A stretch of 64,000 bases of DNA. Origin: Bog-950 sp046329535. GTDB lineage: Bacteria; Bacteroidota; Bacteroidia; Chitinophagales; LD1. The stretch covers positions 310,001 to 374,000 of the forward strand of contig JAXLUN010000004.1 in assembly GCA_046329535.1 (NCBI GenBank), in the 5' to 3' direction. The position numbers and the translations under genes were made by a program. A model generated the notes under the pieces. That model was not told the DNA's origin and did no database searches. It saw only the letters and a list, made by a program, of their open reading frames with translations. Shown in pieces: positions 54,701-63,545 of the stretch (the stretch's first letter is position 1; each line of letters opens with the position of its first letter).

Positions 54701-56096
54701 TAAAGTTGCCGTCAATGGCCAGATACTGATAACCGTTTCCGTAACCGGGGTCGGCATCCCAGAAATATTCGCCTTGGGTAATAATGAATTGGCGCGGCTG
54801 CACATCTGCCTGCACTGCTTTCTTAAACAAAGGCCCCCAGTTGTTTTTTTCATCGCGTGCGCGAAGATTGAACAACTGCATTCCTTCAGTGAAAGATGTA
54901 AGTGTTTTGCCGAGCGCTTCTATGGCTTCGTTAAAGTTACCATCGAAAGCAAGCAGGGTAATTCCGTTTCCGTAGCCGGGGTCGGTAGTGCCCCAAAAAC
55001 ATTCAGCAGCGGTAACAGTTAGTAAGCGCGGGTTGTTTACTACATCGGTAATCTGTACGGCCTTTTTAAACAGCGGTCCCCAGTTGTTGTTTTCGCTTCT
55101 TACACGCACATTAAACAAGTGCATGCCGGTGGCGGGTAAGGTAGCGTTGTTGGTTACGATGCTCTCGAGGGCTTCGTTGAAGTTTCCGTCAAAGGCAAGA
55201 AGTGTAGTGGCGCTGCCATAGCCGGGGTCGGTATCCCAAAAGTATTCAGCGGCCTTCACCGTAAGTAGGCGCGGGTTGTTTATTACATCGGTAATCTGCA
55301 CTGCTTTTTTAAACAAAGGCCCCCAGGTATTGTGTTCGCTTTTTACGCGCACATTAAATAAGTGCATGCCCACAGCAGGCAGGGTGGCGTTATTCGTAAA
55401 AACATTTTCGAGGGCTTCATTGAAGTTTCCATCGAAAGCAAGGAGAGCGGTGGCGCTGCCATAGCCGGGGTCTGTATCCCAAAAGTATTCAGCAGCTTTC
55501 ACGCTGAGCAGGCGTTGTGTAACTGCTATGTCTTCCAACTGCACTGCTTTCTTAAACAAAGGGCCCCAGTTGTTTTCACTATCGCGCACACGGATATTAA
55601 ACAGGTGCATGCCCGCAGCGGGCAGCGAGGTGGTGTTCTTGAAAACCTGTTCGAGGGCTTCGTTGAAGTTTCCGTCAAAAGCGATGAGGGCAGTGCCGCT
55701 TCCGTAACCGGGGTCGGTATCCCAAAAGTATTCAGCAGCTTTCAGTTTTACACCGTTGGCCACCTTGGCAGAATCTTCTACCTGAAAAGCTTTCTTGAAC
55801 AGCGGCCCCCAGTTTCCTTTTCCATCCTTTACACGAATGTTGAGCAGATGTAAACCTACAGCGGGCATAGGTGCCGTGTTGCGCAGAATCTGTTCGAGGG
55901 GTTCATTGAAATTTCCATCTATGGCATTGAACGAATAGCCATTGCCATATCCCGGGTCTGCATCCCAGAAAAACTCTGCGGCCTGCAATTGCGGCTCGTT
56001 ATGCAAGTAGGGCGTTTGCGACCGCGCATTTTTTACATGCACCGCTAGCAGCACCAACAACACTGCCCAAACACGATATGGTGTTTTAAATAGCAT
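51756..56096 (-). CDS. Large secreted repeat protein with T9SS type A sorting domain
   Basis: 1446 residues. Signal peptide about 1-26. Six repeats of ~81 residues follow (about 37-520), each with AAEYFWDTDPGYG, DGNFNEALE and NWGPLFKKAVQ. Two Ig-like segments (~530-720) bear YVWSPATGLS and YAWSTGAATQ. Eleven repeats of 51 residues come next (~730-1295), e.g. SICQGQSYFFNG, NRTTQGAYLDTL, GCDSILTLNLTV; most middle copies are nearly identical in DNA. The C-terminal ~80 residues (KLYPNPNTGNFVVEF to LKFSVIR) are a type A sorting domain. Probably a surface-exposed or released adhesion protein. Starts 17 bp after the TAG-interrupted secreted-protein gene, likely one transcript. Confidence 0.88.
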   Translation of the reverse strand: MLFKTPYRVWAVLLVLLAVHVKNARSQTPYLHNEPQLQAAEFFWDADPGYGNGYSFNAIDGNFNEPLEQILRNTAPMPAVGLHLLNIRVKDGKGNWGPLFKKAFQVEDSAKVANGVKLKAAEYFWDTDPGYGSGTALIAFDGNFNEALEQVFKNTTSLPAAGMHLFNIRVRDSENNWGPLFKKAVQLEDIAVTQRLLSVKAAEYFWDTDPGYGSATALLAFDGNFNEALENVFTNNATLPAVGMHLFNVRVKSEHNTWGPLFKKAVQITDVINNPRLLTVKAAEYFWDTDPGYGSATTLLAFDGNFNEALESIVTNNATLPATGMHLFNVRVRSENNNWGPLFKKAVQITDVVNNPRLLTVTAAECFWGTTDPGYGNGITLLAFDGNFNEAIEALGKTLTSFTEGMQLFNLRARDEKNNWGPLFKKAVQADVQPRQFIITQGEYFWDADPGYGNGYQYLAIDGNFNEALENAIDYNGTSTYNGLHLFNTRVKDEKGRWGPLFKKAVMIIADFTELNVTINYDTATICTGDSVYLIASGAGSYVWSPATGLSNTIGAAVFAKPSTTTTYMVIGEGDPGEYDTAYVTVKVVASSIALNLGNDTSICSPATVTLIAGAATTYAWSTGAATQTISVNSTGNYSVTITNAAGCTKADTIHITVDTITNAGMLPLTVTICNGQSASLSATGGNTYLWSNSLGTGPNVTVSPSTTTIYSVTITKGACVTTATRTVTVNQPNTGSITASICQGQSYFFNGVNRTTTGTFLDTLVNTAGCDSVLTLNLTVKPTTSGSINASICQGQSYFFNGANRTTQGAYLDTLVGSNGCDSILTLNLTVKPKTTGSINASICQGQSYFFNGVNRTTQGAYLDTLVGSNGCDSILTLNLTVKPKTTGSINASICQGQSYFFNGANRTTQGAYLDTLVGSNGCDSILTLNLTVKSTTSGSINASICQGQSYFFNGANRTTQGAYLDTLVGSIGCDSILTLNLTVKPTTSGSINASICQGQSYLFNGVNRTTQGTYLDTLVGSNGCDSILTLNLTVKPKTTGSINASICQGQSYLFNGVSRTTSGTYLDTLVNVAGCDSFLTLNLTVSTAVTSSFSVGICQGQSYLWNGINRTTTGAYLDTLSANGGCDSIVTLNLTVNQPTSGSINASICPGQSYFFNGANRTTQGAYLDTLVGSNGCDSVVILNLTVHPVEQTILNASICNGQSYLFSSQTLTQAGVYYDTLQTMNGCDSIVTLNLTVNLAASTLLLDTICSGDTYDFNGDIVTQQGIYADTLQTVNGCDSIVTLTLTLHSLPVSTITKTVDTLYTQSFAAYQWLKNDTAITGADSASLVLLQPGNYSVLVTDSNGCSDTSSVINVLSVDLNESLTALGVKLYPNPNTGNFVVEFNSALPREINVTDAIGRLIYTTQSLLQTVQLDLDEVAAGVYFLNIRQQKQTTSLKFSVIR
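52215..53905 (-). repeat. Eleven 153-bp coding tandem repeats (51 residues)
   Basis: Spacing is exactly 153 bp where measured (the CAGATGCTGG element at 52951 and 53104). Copies 2-6 are almost identical in DNA, while the outer copies (1, 7-11) have diverged, the pattern expected from recent amplification or gene conversion. Confidence 0.9.
54575..55990 (-). repeat. Six ~243-bp coding tandem repeats (81 residues, DPGYG type)
   Basis: Six units, each with FW(D/G)-x-DPGYG, (A/F)DGNFNEALE, L(H/Q)LFN(V/I)RV and NWGPLFKKA. Units 2-4 are closest to each other; unit 5 has an inserted residue (CFWGTTDPGYG). Confidence 0.85.
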
Positions 56097-56113
56097 GAAC
56101 TGTTTGGAACAAA

Positions 56114-57400
56114 CTATTTAATGTGGGTGGCGTTTGCCTTAATAGATACGGGTGTCGTAAGCGAGTAAACATTCGAAGGCATATTAAGTAGAAATACACG
56201 GGCACGACCACCTTGTGGGTTATTGGTATCCCAGTAGTTTTCTTGCGTCCAAGGGCCTCCCCAGGGACCAATATCGCCACGGGTTAAATCTATGTCGGTA
56301 TATGCAGCACCGGGTTTGCCGGTGTTTATACCACCGGTACCGGCAGTTACTTTACCGGTAATGTTATCGTAAGTAATGGGCGCGTTGCTGGTGCTGCTGA
56401 ATATATTGTTGTCGGTGCCGGTAGGGTATGCGCGGTAACCGTCATAGTAGTTGTAATCTCCACGCATTTGCAATGCACCGCATCCATAATTGTTTCCGTA
56501 GCGGTTCTTTAATAAGTTGTTGGCAAAGTTCTCGGTTTTTATTCCTTTCAGTATTACACAGCCAAAGGTGGTGGCACCAGTGCAGCCTCCTCCGGTTTCT
56601 ACAGCCGAACAGTAGTTATTGATAAACACGTTGGTGGTATCTACCAGGTAGCAGTTTACCACATTAACAGCTGTTTGGTTAGTGGTGTATTGGGTGCTGT
56701 TGGCTACTCCTGTGCGGATAGAGTTGTTAGCAATGAAGTAGCGCAGGTTCGGATTGTCGAAGGTAAAGATGCTGCCGCTGCCTAGGTTATCTGATTTAAG
56801 CATGCGGTTGGCAATTACAAACACCGTATCTCCTGTTCCATAAGTGGCACTTTCTGCAGTAATACTCAGAAAGCCATAAACCAAACCGCCATCGGTGGTT
56901 TCGTTGCCAAGTTTGTTAGCTATTACTTTGCCATACCGTATTTGGGTGTTCTGCCATATGTAATTGTAAAGCAGGTTTACATCGTAACCATCCTGATTGA
57001 ATGTAACCGTTCCGGCTATTTCACAATCTACAATGTTGACCACGCAACGAGCACCCACCGGGTTTACTCCACCCGAAGCAATGTTTCCATTTTGGTGCAT
57101 ACCTACAATGGTAATTTCTCTTCCGTTAGCCGGCACAATAGTTATGCTACCTGCAAGAAAAAAGTACTCGCCTTCTGCAGCACATAGGAACGTGAGTGAT
57201 TTATTGATGCTGAGGTTTTCACTGTAGATTAAGCCGTTGCTGAATACTACTATGCGGTCACCATCAGCAGCAGCGGTAATAGCAGCAGATATGGATGTAA
57301 CCTAACCTACAATGGCACCGGTTCTGTCAACTTTTATGTCGGCAGCAGAAGCGAAGAATGTGGCGCAAACAACTAAAAGTGTAAAGGCTGATTTTTTCAT
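56114..57400 (-). CDS. Secreted protein of unknown function with an in-frame TAG
   Basis: ATG at 57400 starts a signal peptide (MKKSAFTLLVVC, ending SAA) then DIKVDRTGAIVG, after which TAG occurs at 57302-57304 in the same frame. The frame continues without any further stop as VTSISAAITAAADGDRIVVF, SLTFLCAAEGEYFFL and on through 56114, about 428 codons in all. The mature part looks like a parallel beta-helix (repeated VVNCYLVDTTNVFINN, YFIANNSIRTG). No T9SS domain at the end. The interruption may be a point nonsense mutation, two compensating indels or a base-call error; without the first 33 codons the product would lack its signal peptide. Co-directional with the repeat protein 17 bp downstream. 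Confidence 0.68.
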
Positions 57401-57555
57401 GCTTTGAAATTTTGAGCCGTAAATCTAAAAAAAGGAAGATGATTGACTATATAATATGTATAATGGCCATTACAGCCGGGAAACCTAGTTGGTTTAGGTA
57501 ATATTGATGTTAGTTCAACAGAGGTGAATCAGATAAATCAATTTTATTTGCAGTA

Positions 57556-58776
57556 ATGAGAAGCCTATTAATCAGAAATATTCAATCACTTTTTGGAATA
57601 CGGGAAGCAAAAGTAAAAATGGTTTGCGGGGCGGAGATGAAAGCATTGCCCGGAATAGAGAATGCTTTTTTGTTACTAGAAGATGGCTTGATAAAGAGTT
57701 TTGGTAAGAACGAAGATGCTCCCGTACGTGCTGATGAAGTGATAGATGCCTCGGGCAGATTGGTTTTACCTGCCTGGTGCGATTCGCATACCCATATTGT
57801 GTATGCTGGTTCTCGGGAAAATGAATTTGCCGATAAAATAAATGGACTGAGTTATGAAGAGATTGCCTCTAACGGAGGAGGTATATTAAACTCCGCCAAA
57901 CGATTAGCAGAGGCAACCGAAGATGAGCTGTTTGATAGTGCGTGGTTAAGATTAGAGGAAATGAAAAGCTATGGCACCGGAGCTGCCGAAATTAAAAGTG
58001 GTTACGGATTGACGATAGAAGGAGAGTTGAAGATGCTCCGCGTTATCAGAAAACTGAAAGAGCATTCGGATTTGCGTATTAAGGCAACTTTTTTAGGAGC
58101 TCATGCATTTCCCACCGAGTATAAAGAGAATCATGATGGGTATGTTGATTTGATGATTCGTAGAATGATTCCGCAGATTGCGGGGGAGGGTCTGGCAGAT
58201 TTTATTGATGTGTTTTGTGAGCAGAATTATTTCAGCGTTGAAGAAACCGACCGTATACTGGCAGCAGGAGTGAAATATGGTTTACAACCCAAGGTTCATG
58301 TGAATCAGTTTAATGTAATAGGAGGCGTACAGGTGAGCGTAAAACATGGAGCCCGGAGTGTAGATCATCTGGAACTTGTTTCAGAGGAAGATATAGCTAC
58401 ACTTAAAAACTCATCTGCTATGCCGGTCGCCTTACCGGGTTGTTCACTGTTTATTAAAATACCTTACACCCCCGCCCGTAATATAATTGATGCCGGTTTA
58501 CCGTTGGCGCTCGCCACCGATTTTAATCCCGGCTCTGCACCATCGGGTAATATGAATCTGGTCAATTCTTTGGCTTGTATATATATGAACATGACGCCTG
58601 AAGAAGTCATGAATGCCTCAACTCTAAACGGAGCCTATGCCATGAATTTAGAAGATGAGTTGGGTTCCATTACGGTGGGCAAGAGAGGGAACCTGATTCT
58701 TACCAAACCGGTTTCCTCTTTAACCATGTTGCCTTATTCGTTTGGCAGTAATTGGGTGGAGCGTGTGATTATCTAA
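57556..58776 (+). CDS. hutI: Imidazolonepropionase
   Basis: 406 residues, normal length, amidohydrolase fold. Metal ligands His78 and His80 are in DSHTH; further conserved blocks are AAEIKSGYGLTIEGELKML, FLGAHAFPTEY, VHVNQFN and ATDFNPGSAPS. It opens 4-imidazolone-5-propanoate to N-formimino-glutamate in histidine breakdown. No hutH, hutU or hutG gene is in the window. It overlaps the converging TonB receptor gene by 4 bp. Confidence 0.95.
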   Translation: MRSLLIRNIQSLFGIREAKVKMVCGAEMKALPGIENAFLLLEDGLIKSFGKNEDAPVRADEVIDASGRLVLPAWCDSHTHIVYAGSRENEFADKINGLSYEEIASNGGGILNSAKRLAEATEDELFDSAWLRLEEMKSYGTGAAEIKSGYGLTIEGELKMLRVIRKLKEHSDLRIKATFLGAHAFPTEYKENHDGYVDLMIRRMIPQIAGEGLADFIDVFCEQNYFSVEETDRILAAGVKYGLQPKVHVNQFNVIGGVQVSVKHGARSVDHLELVSEEDIATLKNSSAMPVALPGCSLFIKIPYTPARNIIDAGLPLALATDFNPGSAPSGNMNLVNSLACIYMNMTPEEVMNASTLNGAYAMNLEDELGSITVGKRGNLILTKPVSSLTMLPYSFGSNWVERVII

Positions 58777-61040
58777 TCCGTTTTGTTTCTAAGTTTATCA
58801 ACTCCATCATCATCGCCTTTATTTTTTTTAGTGAAGGCTCCCAGATGAAGTTTGAAGCCTACGTTTAATAATCTACCTTCGAGAGGAGCATAGATTTCAG
58901 AGAAACGAGGGTGTGAAAATGTGGGGTTTGCAAACACGGTGGGTCCGAAAGAAGTTTGGCGAATGTTAGCGATGTTTTCAAAGTTGGCAAAAAGCAACAG
59001 GTATTTGAATCCGTATTGCGCTACTATGCCTACTTCCCAAATTTGTTTTCCGGTCCGGCCATCGCTTAGTTTAACCGGGCTGTAGTAATAAGCATCGAGC
59101 CCGATAGAGAAGTGTTTAATTTCATACTCCATAAAGATGGAAACTATGTGCTTGGAGGTAAGCGGTGCAATACTTTTGACTCCGTTTACTTTCCGGTTGT
59201 TATCGGTGTACGTATAAACAAATGAAGCCCCTAGACCCCGGTAGCTGAAGTTAATACCTGTTTCCACCCCTCCGCTTCTTATAAAGCCACTGGCATTCTG
59301 GTAACTGATTTGTTCACAGTCTAACAAATGGCAGGAGGTGTCTGAATAGGTTTGTGCCAACATTGGTCGGAAGATATGCGTGAGGAAGTAAAGCTGATTA
59401 ATGGTTACATTCAGGCCATTAAAGTTGGGCAGTTTTATTTTTAAATCAATGGTGCCACCCAGCGATAACTCCGGCTTTACAGAAGAGGCTATTCGCTGAA
59501 CATTCAGGAAACGCGCCTCCTCGCTTTCATCCTGAAAGATGGTTGGCAGTTTGTATCCCATACCAATGTTTAAGCGGGTAATGAAGATGTCGTTCCACTT
59601 TTGTCTTAATGCTACGTGTGGCAGCGGATAGGCTTTATAGATGTTGTTGTAATCTACACGAACACCTGCTTCAATGGTTGTTTTCTCGCTTAAATTATAA
59701 AGGTATTGCGCAAAGAAACCGAAGGTGTAAAAGGTATAATCTCTCTTTACAGCCGATGAGTCTTCGTTCTCCTGAAATTGATCGGTGCGGAAATCTAAGC
59801 CTACCACTACATCATGTTTTTTGCGAATGAGGTGATAGTTTATTTCGGAAGTAGAGGCCAGTTGTTTGCCGGCAAAGAAGTAGTAAGGTATTTTCAGGTC
59901 ACGGGTAAAATAGTTCACAGCATTCTTCAGTGTTAACTTGCCGGCCGATTCAAAATCGTATTCAAACCGAAGGTTGGAGGAGATGTGGTTGGAGATGTTT
60001 TTCTCAAAGTAATTGTAGCTGCTGTCATTCTTACCCAGAACATATTCCATAGTTCCTCCCAAGCGGTCTTCGCTGGTATAATTGGCGCCTATGTTTAGCT
60101 TGGCGTGTTTCGATAAATCAAAAAACAGCTGAGGCGAAACCATGTAGCGTTGCAACTTGGGTGTTTCTGTAAAGTGGTCGCCATCCCAGTCTTTAGCAAA
60201 CTGATACCGGTAAGCCCCTGTTATTGAAAACGCAAACCATTTTATTTTCTGGCTGCCATAGAAACCCGCATCGTATGCGTTGGCACTTTCTCCGTTAAAC
60301 AACAGGTCGTACACCGGTTTCTCAGAAGGTGTTTTGGAAATAAGATTGATGACTCCTGCAATGGCATCTCCACCATACAGCGTAGACGATGGTCCTTTAA
60401 TAATTTCTACCTGCTTTAAATCAAGCGGAGGTATTTGTGTAATGCCTATCACATTCGAGAAGCCGCCAAACAAAGGGAAACCGTCTTTCAATATCTGCAC
60501 GTAACGGCTGTTCAGCCCCTGCAAGCGAATACTCATAGTGCCTGCGGTGGCCGAAGTGCGCTGCACCTGCACACCCGGTTGTTCGCGAACCACATGCGAT
60601 ACATCGGAAGGCTTATCGTGTGAGCGTTCTTCCACATCTTCTTCACTGATTACTTCCACTCGCGTTGGCAGGTATTCGGCTTTTTGATAATTGCGGGTGG
60701 AGGTAACTATTACTTCCTCCATTTCCTCCGCCTGCGTTTCCAGTTTTACTTCCAGTAAGGCAAGAATATCTTTTTGCGGAAAGGTGATTTTAACTCGCTT
60801 TTTAAAGAAACCGATATTGCTGAACTCAATGGTTTGTTCTCCGTTGGGAATATTCTCCAGCACAATCAATCCGTTACTATCGGCTAGGGCGGCTAAGGTA
60901 GTGTCAACCACATGAGCAGTTGCTCCCTGCAAAAGTTCTTCTTCTTCGTTATCGCTTTTTACAATTACACGTAGGGTGTTCTGAGCAGCAATGTTCTGCA
61001 ACAGCGCGAAACCAAACAGTATGGATAAAAAGTGTTTCAA
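58773..61040 (-). CDS. TonB-dependent receptor (vitamin/siderophore type)
   Basis: 755 residues. Signal peptide about 1-19, then a carboxypeptidase-regulatory-like domain (20-105). The plug follows with MEEVIVTSTRNYQKAEYLPT, MSIRLQGLNSRYVQILKDGF and EIIKGPSSTLYGGDAIAGV, and then a barrel to about residue 735. The last ~20 residues are charged and lie past the barrel (KKNKGDDDGVDKLRNKTD), unusual for a receptor whose final strand normally ends in Phe. BtuB/CirA-like; substrate unknown. Next gene on this strand is yceI-like, 55 bp upstream. Confidence 0.9.
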   Translation of the reverse strand: MKHFLSILFGFALLQNIAAQNTLRVIVKSDNEEEELLQGATAHVVDTTLAALADSNGLIVLENIPNGEQTIEFSNIGFFKKRVKITFPQKDILALLEVKLETQAEEMEEVIVTSTRNYQKAEYLPTRVEVISEEDVEERSHDKPSDVSHVVREQPGVQVQRTSATAGTMSIRLQGLNSRYVQILKDGFPLFGGFSNVIGITQIPPLDLKQVEIIKGPSSTLYGGDAIAGVINLISKTPSEKPVYDLLFNGESANAYDAGFYGSQKIKWFAFSITGAYRYQFAKDWDGDHFTETPKLQRYMVSPQLFFDLSKHAKLNIGANYTSEDRLGGTMEYVLGKNDSSYNYFEKNISNHISSNLRFEYDFESAGKLTLKNAVNYFTRDLKIPYYFFAGKQLASTSEINYHLIRKKHDVVVGLDFRTDQFQENEDSSAVKRDYTFYTFGFFAQYLYNLSEKTTIEAGVRVDYNNIYKAYPLPHVALRQKWNDIFITRLNIGMGYKLPTIFQDESEEARFLNVQRIASSVKPELSLGGTIDLKIKLPNFNGLNVTINQLYFLTHIFRPMLAQTYSDTSCHLLDCEQISYQNASGFIRSGGVETGINFSYRGLGASFVYTYTDNNRKVNGVKSIAPLTSKHIVSIFMEYEIKHFSIGLDAYYYSPVKLSDGRTGKQIWEVGIVAQYGFKYLLLFANFENIANIRQTSFGPTVFANPTFSHPRFSEIYAPLEGRLLNVGFKLHLGAFTKKNKGDDDGVDKLRNKTD

Positions 61041-61095
61041 TGAATATTGGTGGGTCGAAGATATTCATTGGCGGTAGTTTTTGCTTACGGTGTTG

Positions 61096-61692
61096 TTAAT
61101 TGTTCAAACTCAGGTTTACGGAGAAATAAATTTCATCGTAAATGAACTTATCTGCCATGCCGCCCAGTATGCTTTTCGATTTGTAGGTAATATTCCACTT
61201 GGTGCGGTCGATGGTGAAATCGGCTTTGGCGGTTGCGTTCTTTCCATTTACATTAATCAGTGCCGGAAACTGAATTTCGTTCTTAATACCTTTAATGGTT
61301 AAGTCGGCAGTTAGTTGATAGTTGGCTTCACCGGCTTTGGCAGCGGCTATCTTTTCCAGTTTCTTGATAGATAAAACAGCAGTCGGGTTTTTGGCAATAG
61401 AAAAGAAATCATCGTTAGCCAGGTGGTCCACCAAATGCTTATTGTCTTCGGCATCGGCTATGTCGGTAACGGTTAGGGAGGTCATGTCCAGCACAAACTC
61501 ACCTTTTACAGGAATGCTGCCGTTAAAGTTGAGCGTGCCGCTCTTCACTTTTACATCGCCCTCATGCTGACCGGTAGTTTTTTTACCCAGCCAGTGAACA
61601 TTACTTGCTTTAGTATCTACCGTAAAGGCTGTTTCTTTATTAACGAATGCAAACAGGGGTAAAATAAAGAGCAGGGCCATTAAGTTTTTCAT
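61096..61692 (-). CDS. YceI family periplasmic protein
   Basis: 198 residues. Signal peptide about 1-18. The lipocalin-like YceI core has SNVHWLGKKTTGQHEGDVKV, MTSLTVTDI and TADLTIKGI, and ends ADKFIYDEIYFSVNLSL. YceI proteins bind polyisoprenoid or other hydrophobic ligands in the periplasm and are often induced by stress. Immediately upstream of the TonB receptor on the same strand. Confidence 0.92.
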   Translation of the reverse strand: MKNLMALLFILPLFAFVNKETAFTVDTKASNVHWLGKKTTGQHEGDVKVKSGTLNFNGSIPVKGEFVLDMTSLTVTDIADAEDNKHLVDHLANDDFFSIAKNPTAVLSIKKLEKIAAAKAGEANYQLTADLTIKGIKNEIQFPALINVNGKNATAKADFTIDRTKWNITYKSKSILGGMADKFIYDEIYFSVNLSLNN

Positions 61693-61758
61693 GGAAACAG
61701 GATTGGTTATAAAAGATTAGTAAAACAGTTCCGGCTTAAAAATGTTTGGCAGCAGGTA

Positions 61759-62373
61759 TCAGATAGGAAACTCACCGGCCCCTTCGCGCACCAATATGGG
61801 TTCGGTGCCGGTGTAATCAATTACGGTTGAGGCTATGTTACCTCCGGTGCCGCCATCTATTACAATGTCTACAATGTTTTCGTACAATTCATACAACTCA
61901 TCGGGGCTGGTAATGTATTCCAGAATAGTATCGGAGTTTTTGATAGAGGCCGAAAGAATAGGCGCTCCCAATGCATCAACAATTGCCCGGGCAATGGTAT
62001 TATCGGGCACGCGTATACCAACGGTCTTTTTATTGTAGCCGTATATCTTGCTCAAATTGTTGTTGCCGTTTAAAATGAACGTATAAGGGCCGGGCAGTAA
62101 ACGCTTCATCATTTTGTAGGTGGGCGTTGGCACATTCATGGTAAAATCGCTGATGTGGCTCAGGTCGTAGCAAACAATACTGAAGTTAGCTTTGTTGCTT
62201 TTAATCTCTTTCAGTTTACAAACTTTCTCGTAGGCGTCCTGATGGGTCAGGTCGCAGCCAAGTGTGTAGACCGTATCGGTAGGGTAGATGATTACACCGC
62301 CACGTTTTAAACAATTTACTACCTGAAATATCAGGCGGTCGTCAATGTTATCGGGGTTGATTCGTAAAAGCAC
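61759..62373 (-). CDS. Sua5/YciO/YrdC family protein, YciO type
   Basis: 204 residues, one YrdC fold. GGVIIYPTDTVYTLGCDL is the nucleotide-binding start. The following segment reads KLKEIKSNKANFSIVCYDLS and later LLPGPYTFILNG, KKTVGIRVPDN and VIDYTG, which follow YciO more closely than TsaC/Sua5. True TsaC makes threonylcarbamoyl-AMP for tRNA t6A; for the YciO branch that activity is doubtful or weak. Starts 2 bp after the thioesterase stop, so the pair is translationally linked. Confidence 0.85.
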   Translation of the reverse strand: MLLRINPDNIDDRLIFQVVNCLKRGGVIIYPTDTVYTLGCDLTHQDAYEKVCKLKEIKSNKANFSIVCYDLSHISDFTMNVPTPTYKMMKRLLPGPYTFILNGNNNLSKIYGYNKKTVGIRVPDNTIARAIVDALGAPILSASIKNSDTILEYITSPDELYELYENIVDIVIDGGTGGNIASTVIDYTGTEPILVREGAGEFPI

Positions 62374-62375
62374 AA

Positions 62376-62816
62376 TTAAGGTTTTATGACTTCGTAATTT
62401 TTTAAACGCTCGCGTAAGTGTTCGGGCATTACCATACTCTTGTTGGTTTTGTAATCGAACAATACCATGGTAGTATAACCTGTGGTGGTTATTTCTTCCA
62501 CACCGTTTACAAAGCTTGTAATCATATACTCGGTTTCAAAACTTTTGTTGCCCAGCTTACGGGTTCTTACATACACAAAGGTAGGATTTGGAAACACCAC
62601 CGGCTTTAAATAATCCACATGCGCGTTGGCCAATATAGCCCCTATCTCATGCCAGTTCCATTCGCAGGCTTCGTGAAAGTAATACACGCGGGCCTGTTCA
62701 AAGTAGGTGAGGTAAACGGCATTGTTTACGTGGCGCATTTCGTCCATATCGCTCCAGCGTATATCCAGTTTCATTTTAAAACGGAACTTTGATTTTTCTT
62801 CTTCCAGATTCTGCAT
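62376..62816 (-). CDS. Acyl-CoA thioesterase, hotdog fold (YbgC/4HBT-like)
   Basis: 146 residues. The hotdog signature RWSDMDEMRHVNNAVYLTYFEQAR (about 20-43) carries the catalytic-region Asp, followed by HVDYLKPVVFPNPTF and the TGYTTMVLFD strand. It hydrolyses short- or medium-chain acyl-CoA or related thioesters in the cytoplasm. Two bp before the YciO-type gene. Confidence 0.9.
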   Translation of the reverse strand: MQNLEEEKSKFRFKMKLDIRWSDMDEMRHVNNAVYLTYFEQARVYYFHEACEWNWHEIGAILANAHVDYLKPVVFPNPTFVYVRTRKLGNKSFETEYMITSFVNGVEEITTTGYTTMVLFDYKTNKSMVMPEHLRERLKNYEVIKP

Positions 62817-62883
62817 GCGGGGTATTTATCTCTTTTAAAACGGCACGAAAGTAACAGCAAATATCTATTGCCAAAAACCCGTT

Positions 62884-62891
62884 TATATTTG
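62884..62891 (+). promoter_or_regulatory. -7 promoter box of the Cys/Met-rich membrane protein gene
   Basis: TATATTTG, exact TAnnTTTG match, 22 bp before the ATG at 62914. Confidence 0.5.
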
Positions 62892-62913
62892 TCGTAACAA
62901 AAAAACAATAATC

Positions 62914-63501
62914 ATGGCAGCAATTCCTTTATCCGTTCTGGCTTTGGCCGCAGGTGTTTACTTATTAGTTAAAGTTAAGCGCGAGTTTTTGGGCGGTTTG
63001 TTTGAAATTCTCTCGTGGTTAATCATTGTGTTATCGTTAGTGGCTATAGGCTTTACGAGTTACCGTGTGGCTAAGAATATGTCCTGCGGACACTGCAAGG
63101 GTGGTGCCCAGGAATGCCGCATGGAAAAGGAAATTATCATTAAGGATGGAGAACACGGTGCCTGTCCGCACGCTATGGGCGGAATGGAAGGTGGTATGAA
63201 ATGCTGCCAAGCCGAAGGCGACAGCATGGTGATGGAAAAAGAAATGTGTGAGAAGATGATGGGGAAAGAAGCCTGCGAAACGATGTGCAAAGAGCGCGGT
63301 CGCTGCATTATGAGCAAAGAAGAATGTGCTGCCCACTGCAAAATGGAAGGCAAATCTTGTGGCGCCAAAGATGGTGCCGCCATGCCGGCCGGTTGCCCCA
63401 TGCATAAAGAAGGTTGTAAAGGCGACTGCGGTGGCAAATGTGACGGCAAGTGTGAGAAAAAGTGCGCTGGAGAAAAGAAAGACTGCTGCGCTAAGAAATA
63501 A
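62914..63501 (+). CDS. Two-helix membrane protein with Cys/Met-rich, metallothionein-like tail
   Basis: 195 residues. Two membrane helices occupy about residues 3-20 and 27-48; the remaining ~145 residues are soluble and hold 21 cysteines with many Met, Lys, Glu and His: NMSCGHCKGG, MKCCQAEGD, KEMCEKMMGKEACETMCKER and EECAAHCKMEGKSCG, ending GDCGGKCDGKCEKKC and DCCAKK. CxxC, CxxxC and CC pairs suggest soft-metal (Cu, Zn, Cd or Ag) binding; this is inference. I know no family name. It precedes the truncated transglutaminase-like gene by 44 bp. Confidence 0.82.
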   Translation: MAAIPLSVLALAAGVYLLVKVKREFLGGLFEILSWLIIVLSLVAIGFTSYRVAKNMSCGHCKGGAQECRMEKEIIIKDGEHGACPHAMGGMEGGMKCCQAEGDSMVMEKEMCEKMMGKEACETMCKERGRCIMSKEECAAHCKMEGKSCGAKDGAAMPAGCPMHKEGCKGDCGGKCDGKCEKKCAGEKKDCCAKK

Positions 63502-63545
63502 TGATTGAGCCCTGGCAGGGTATTGTGTTTTAACGTAGAAAAATT

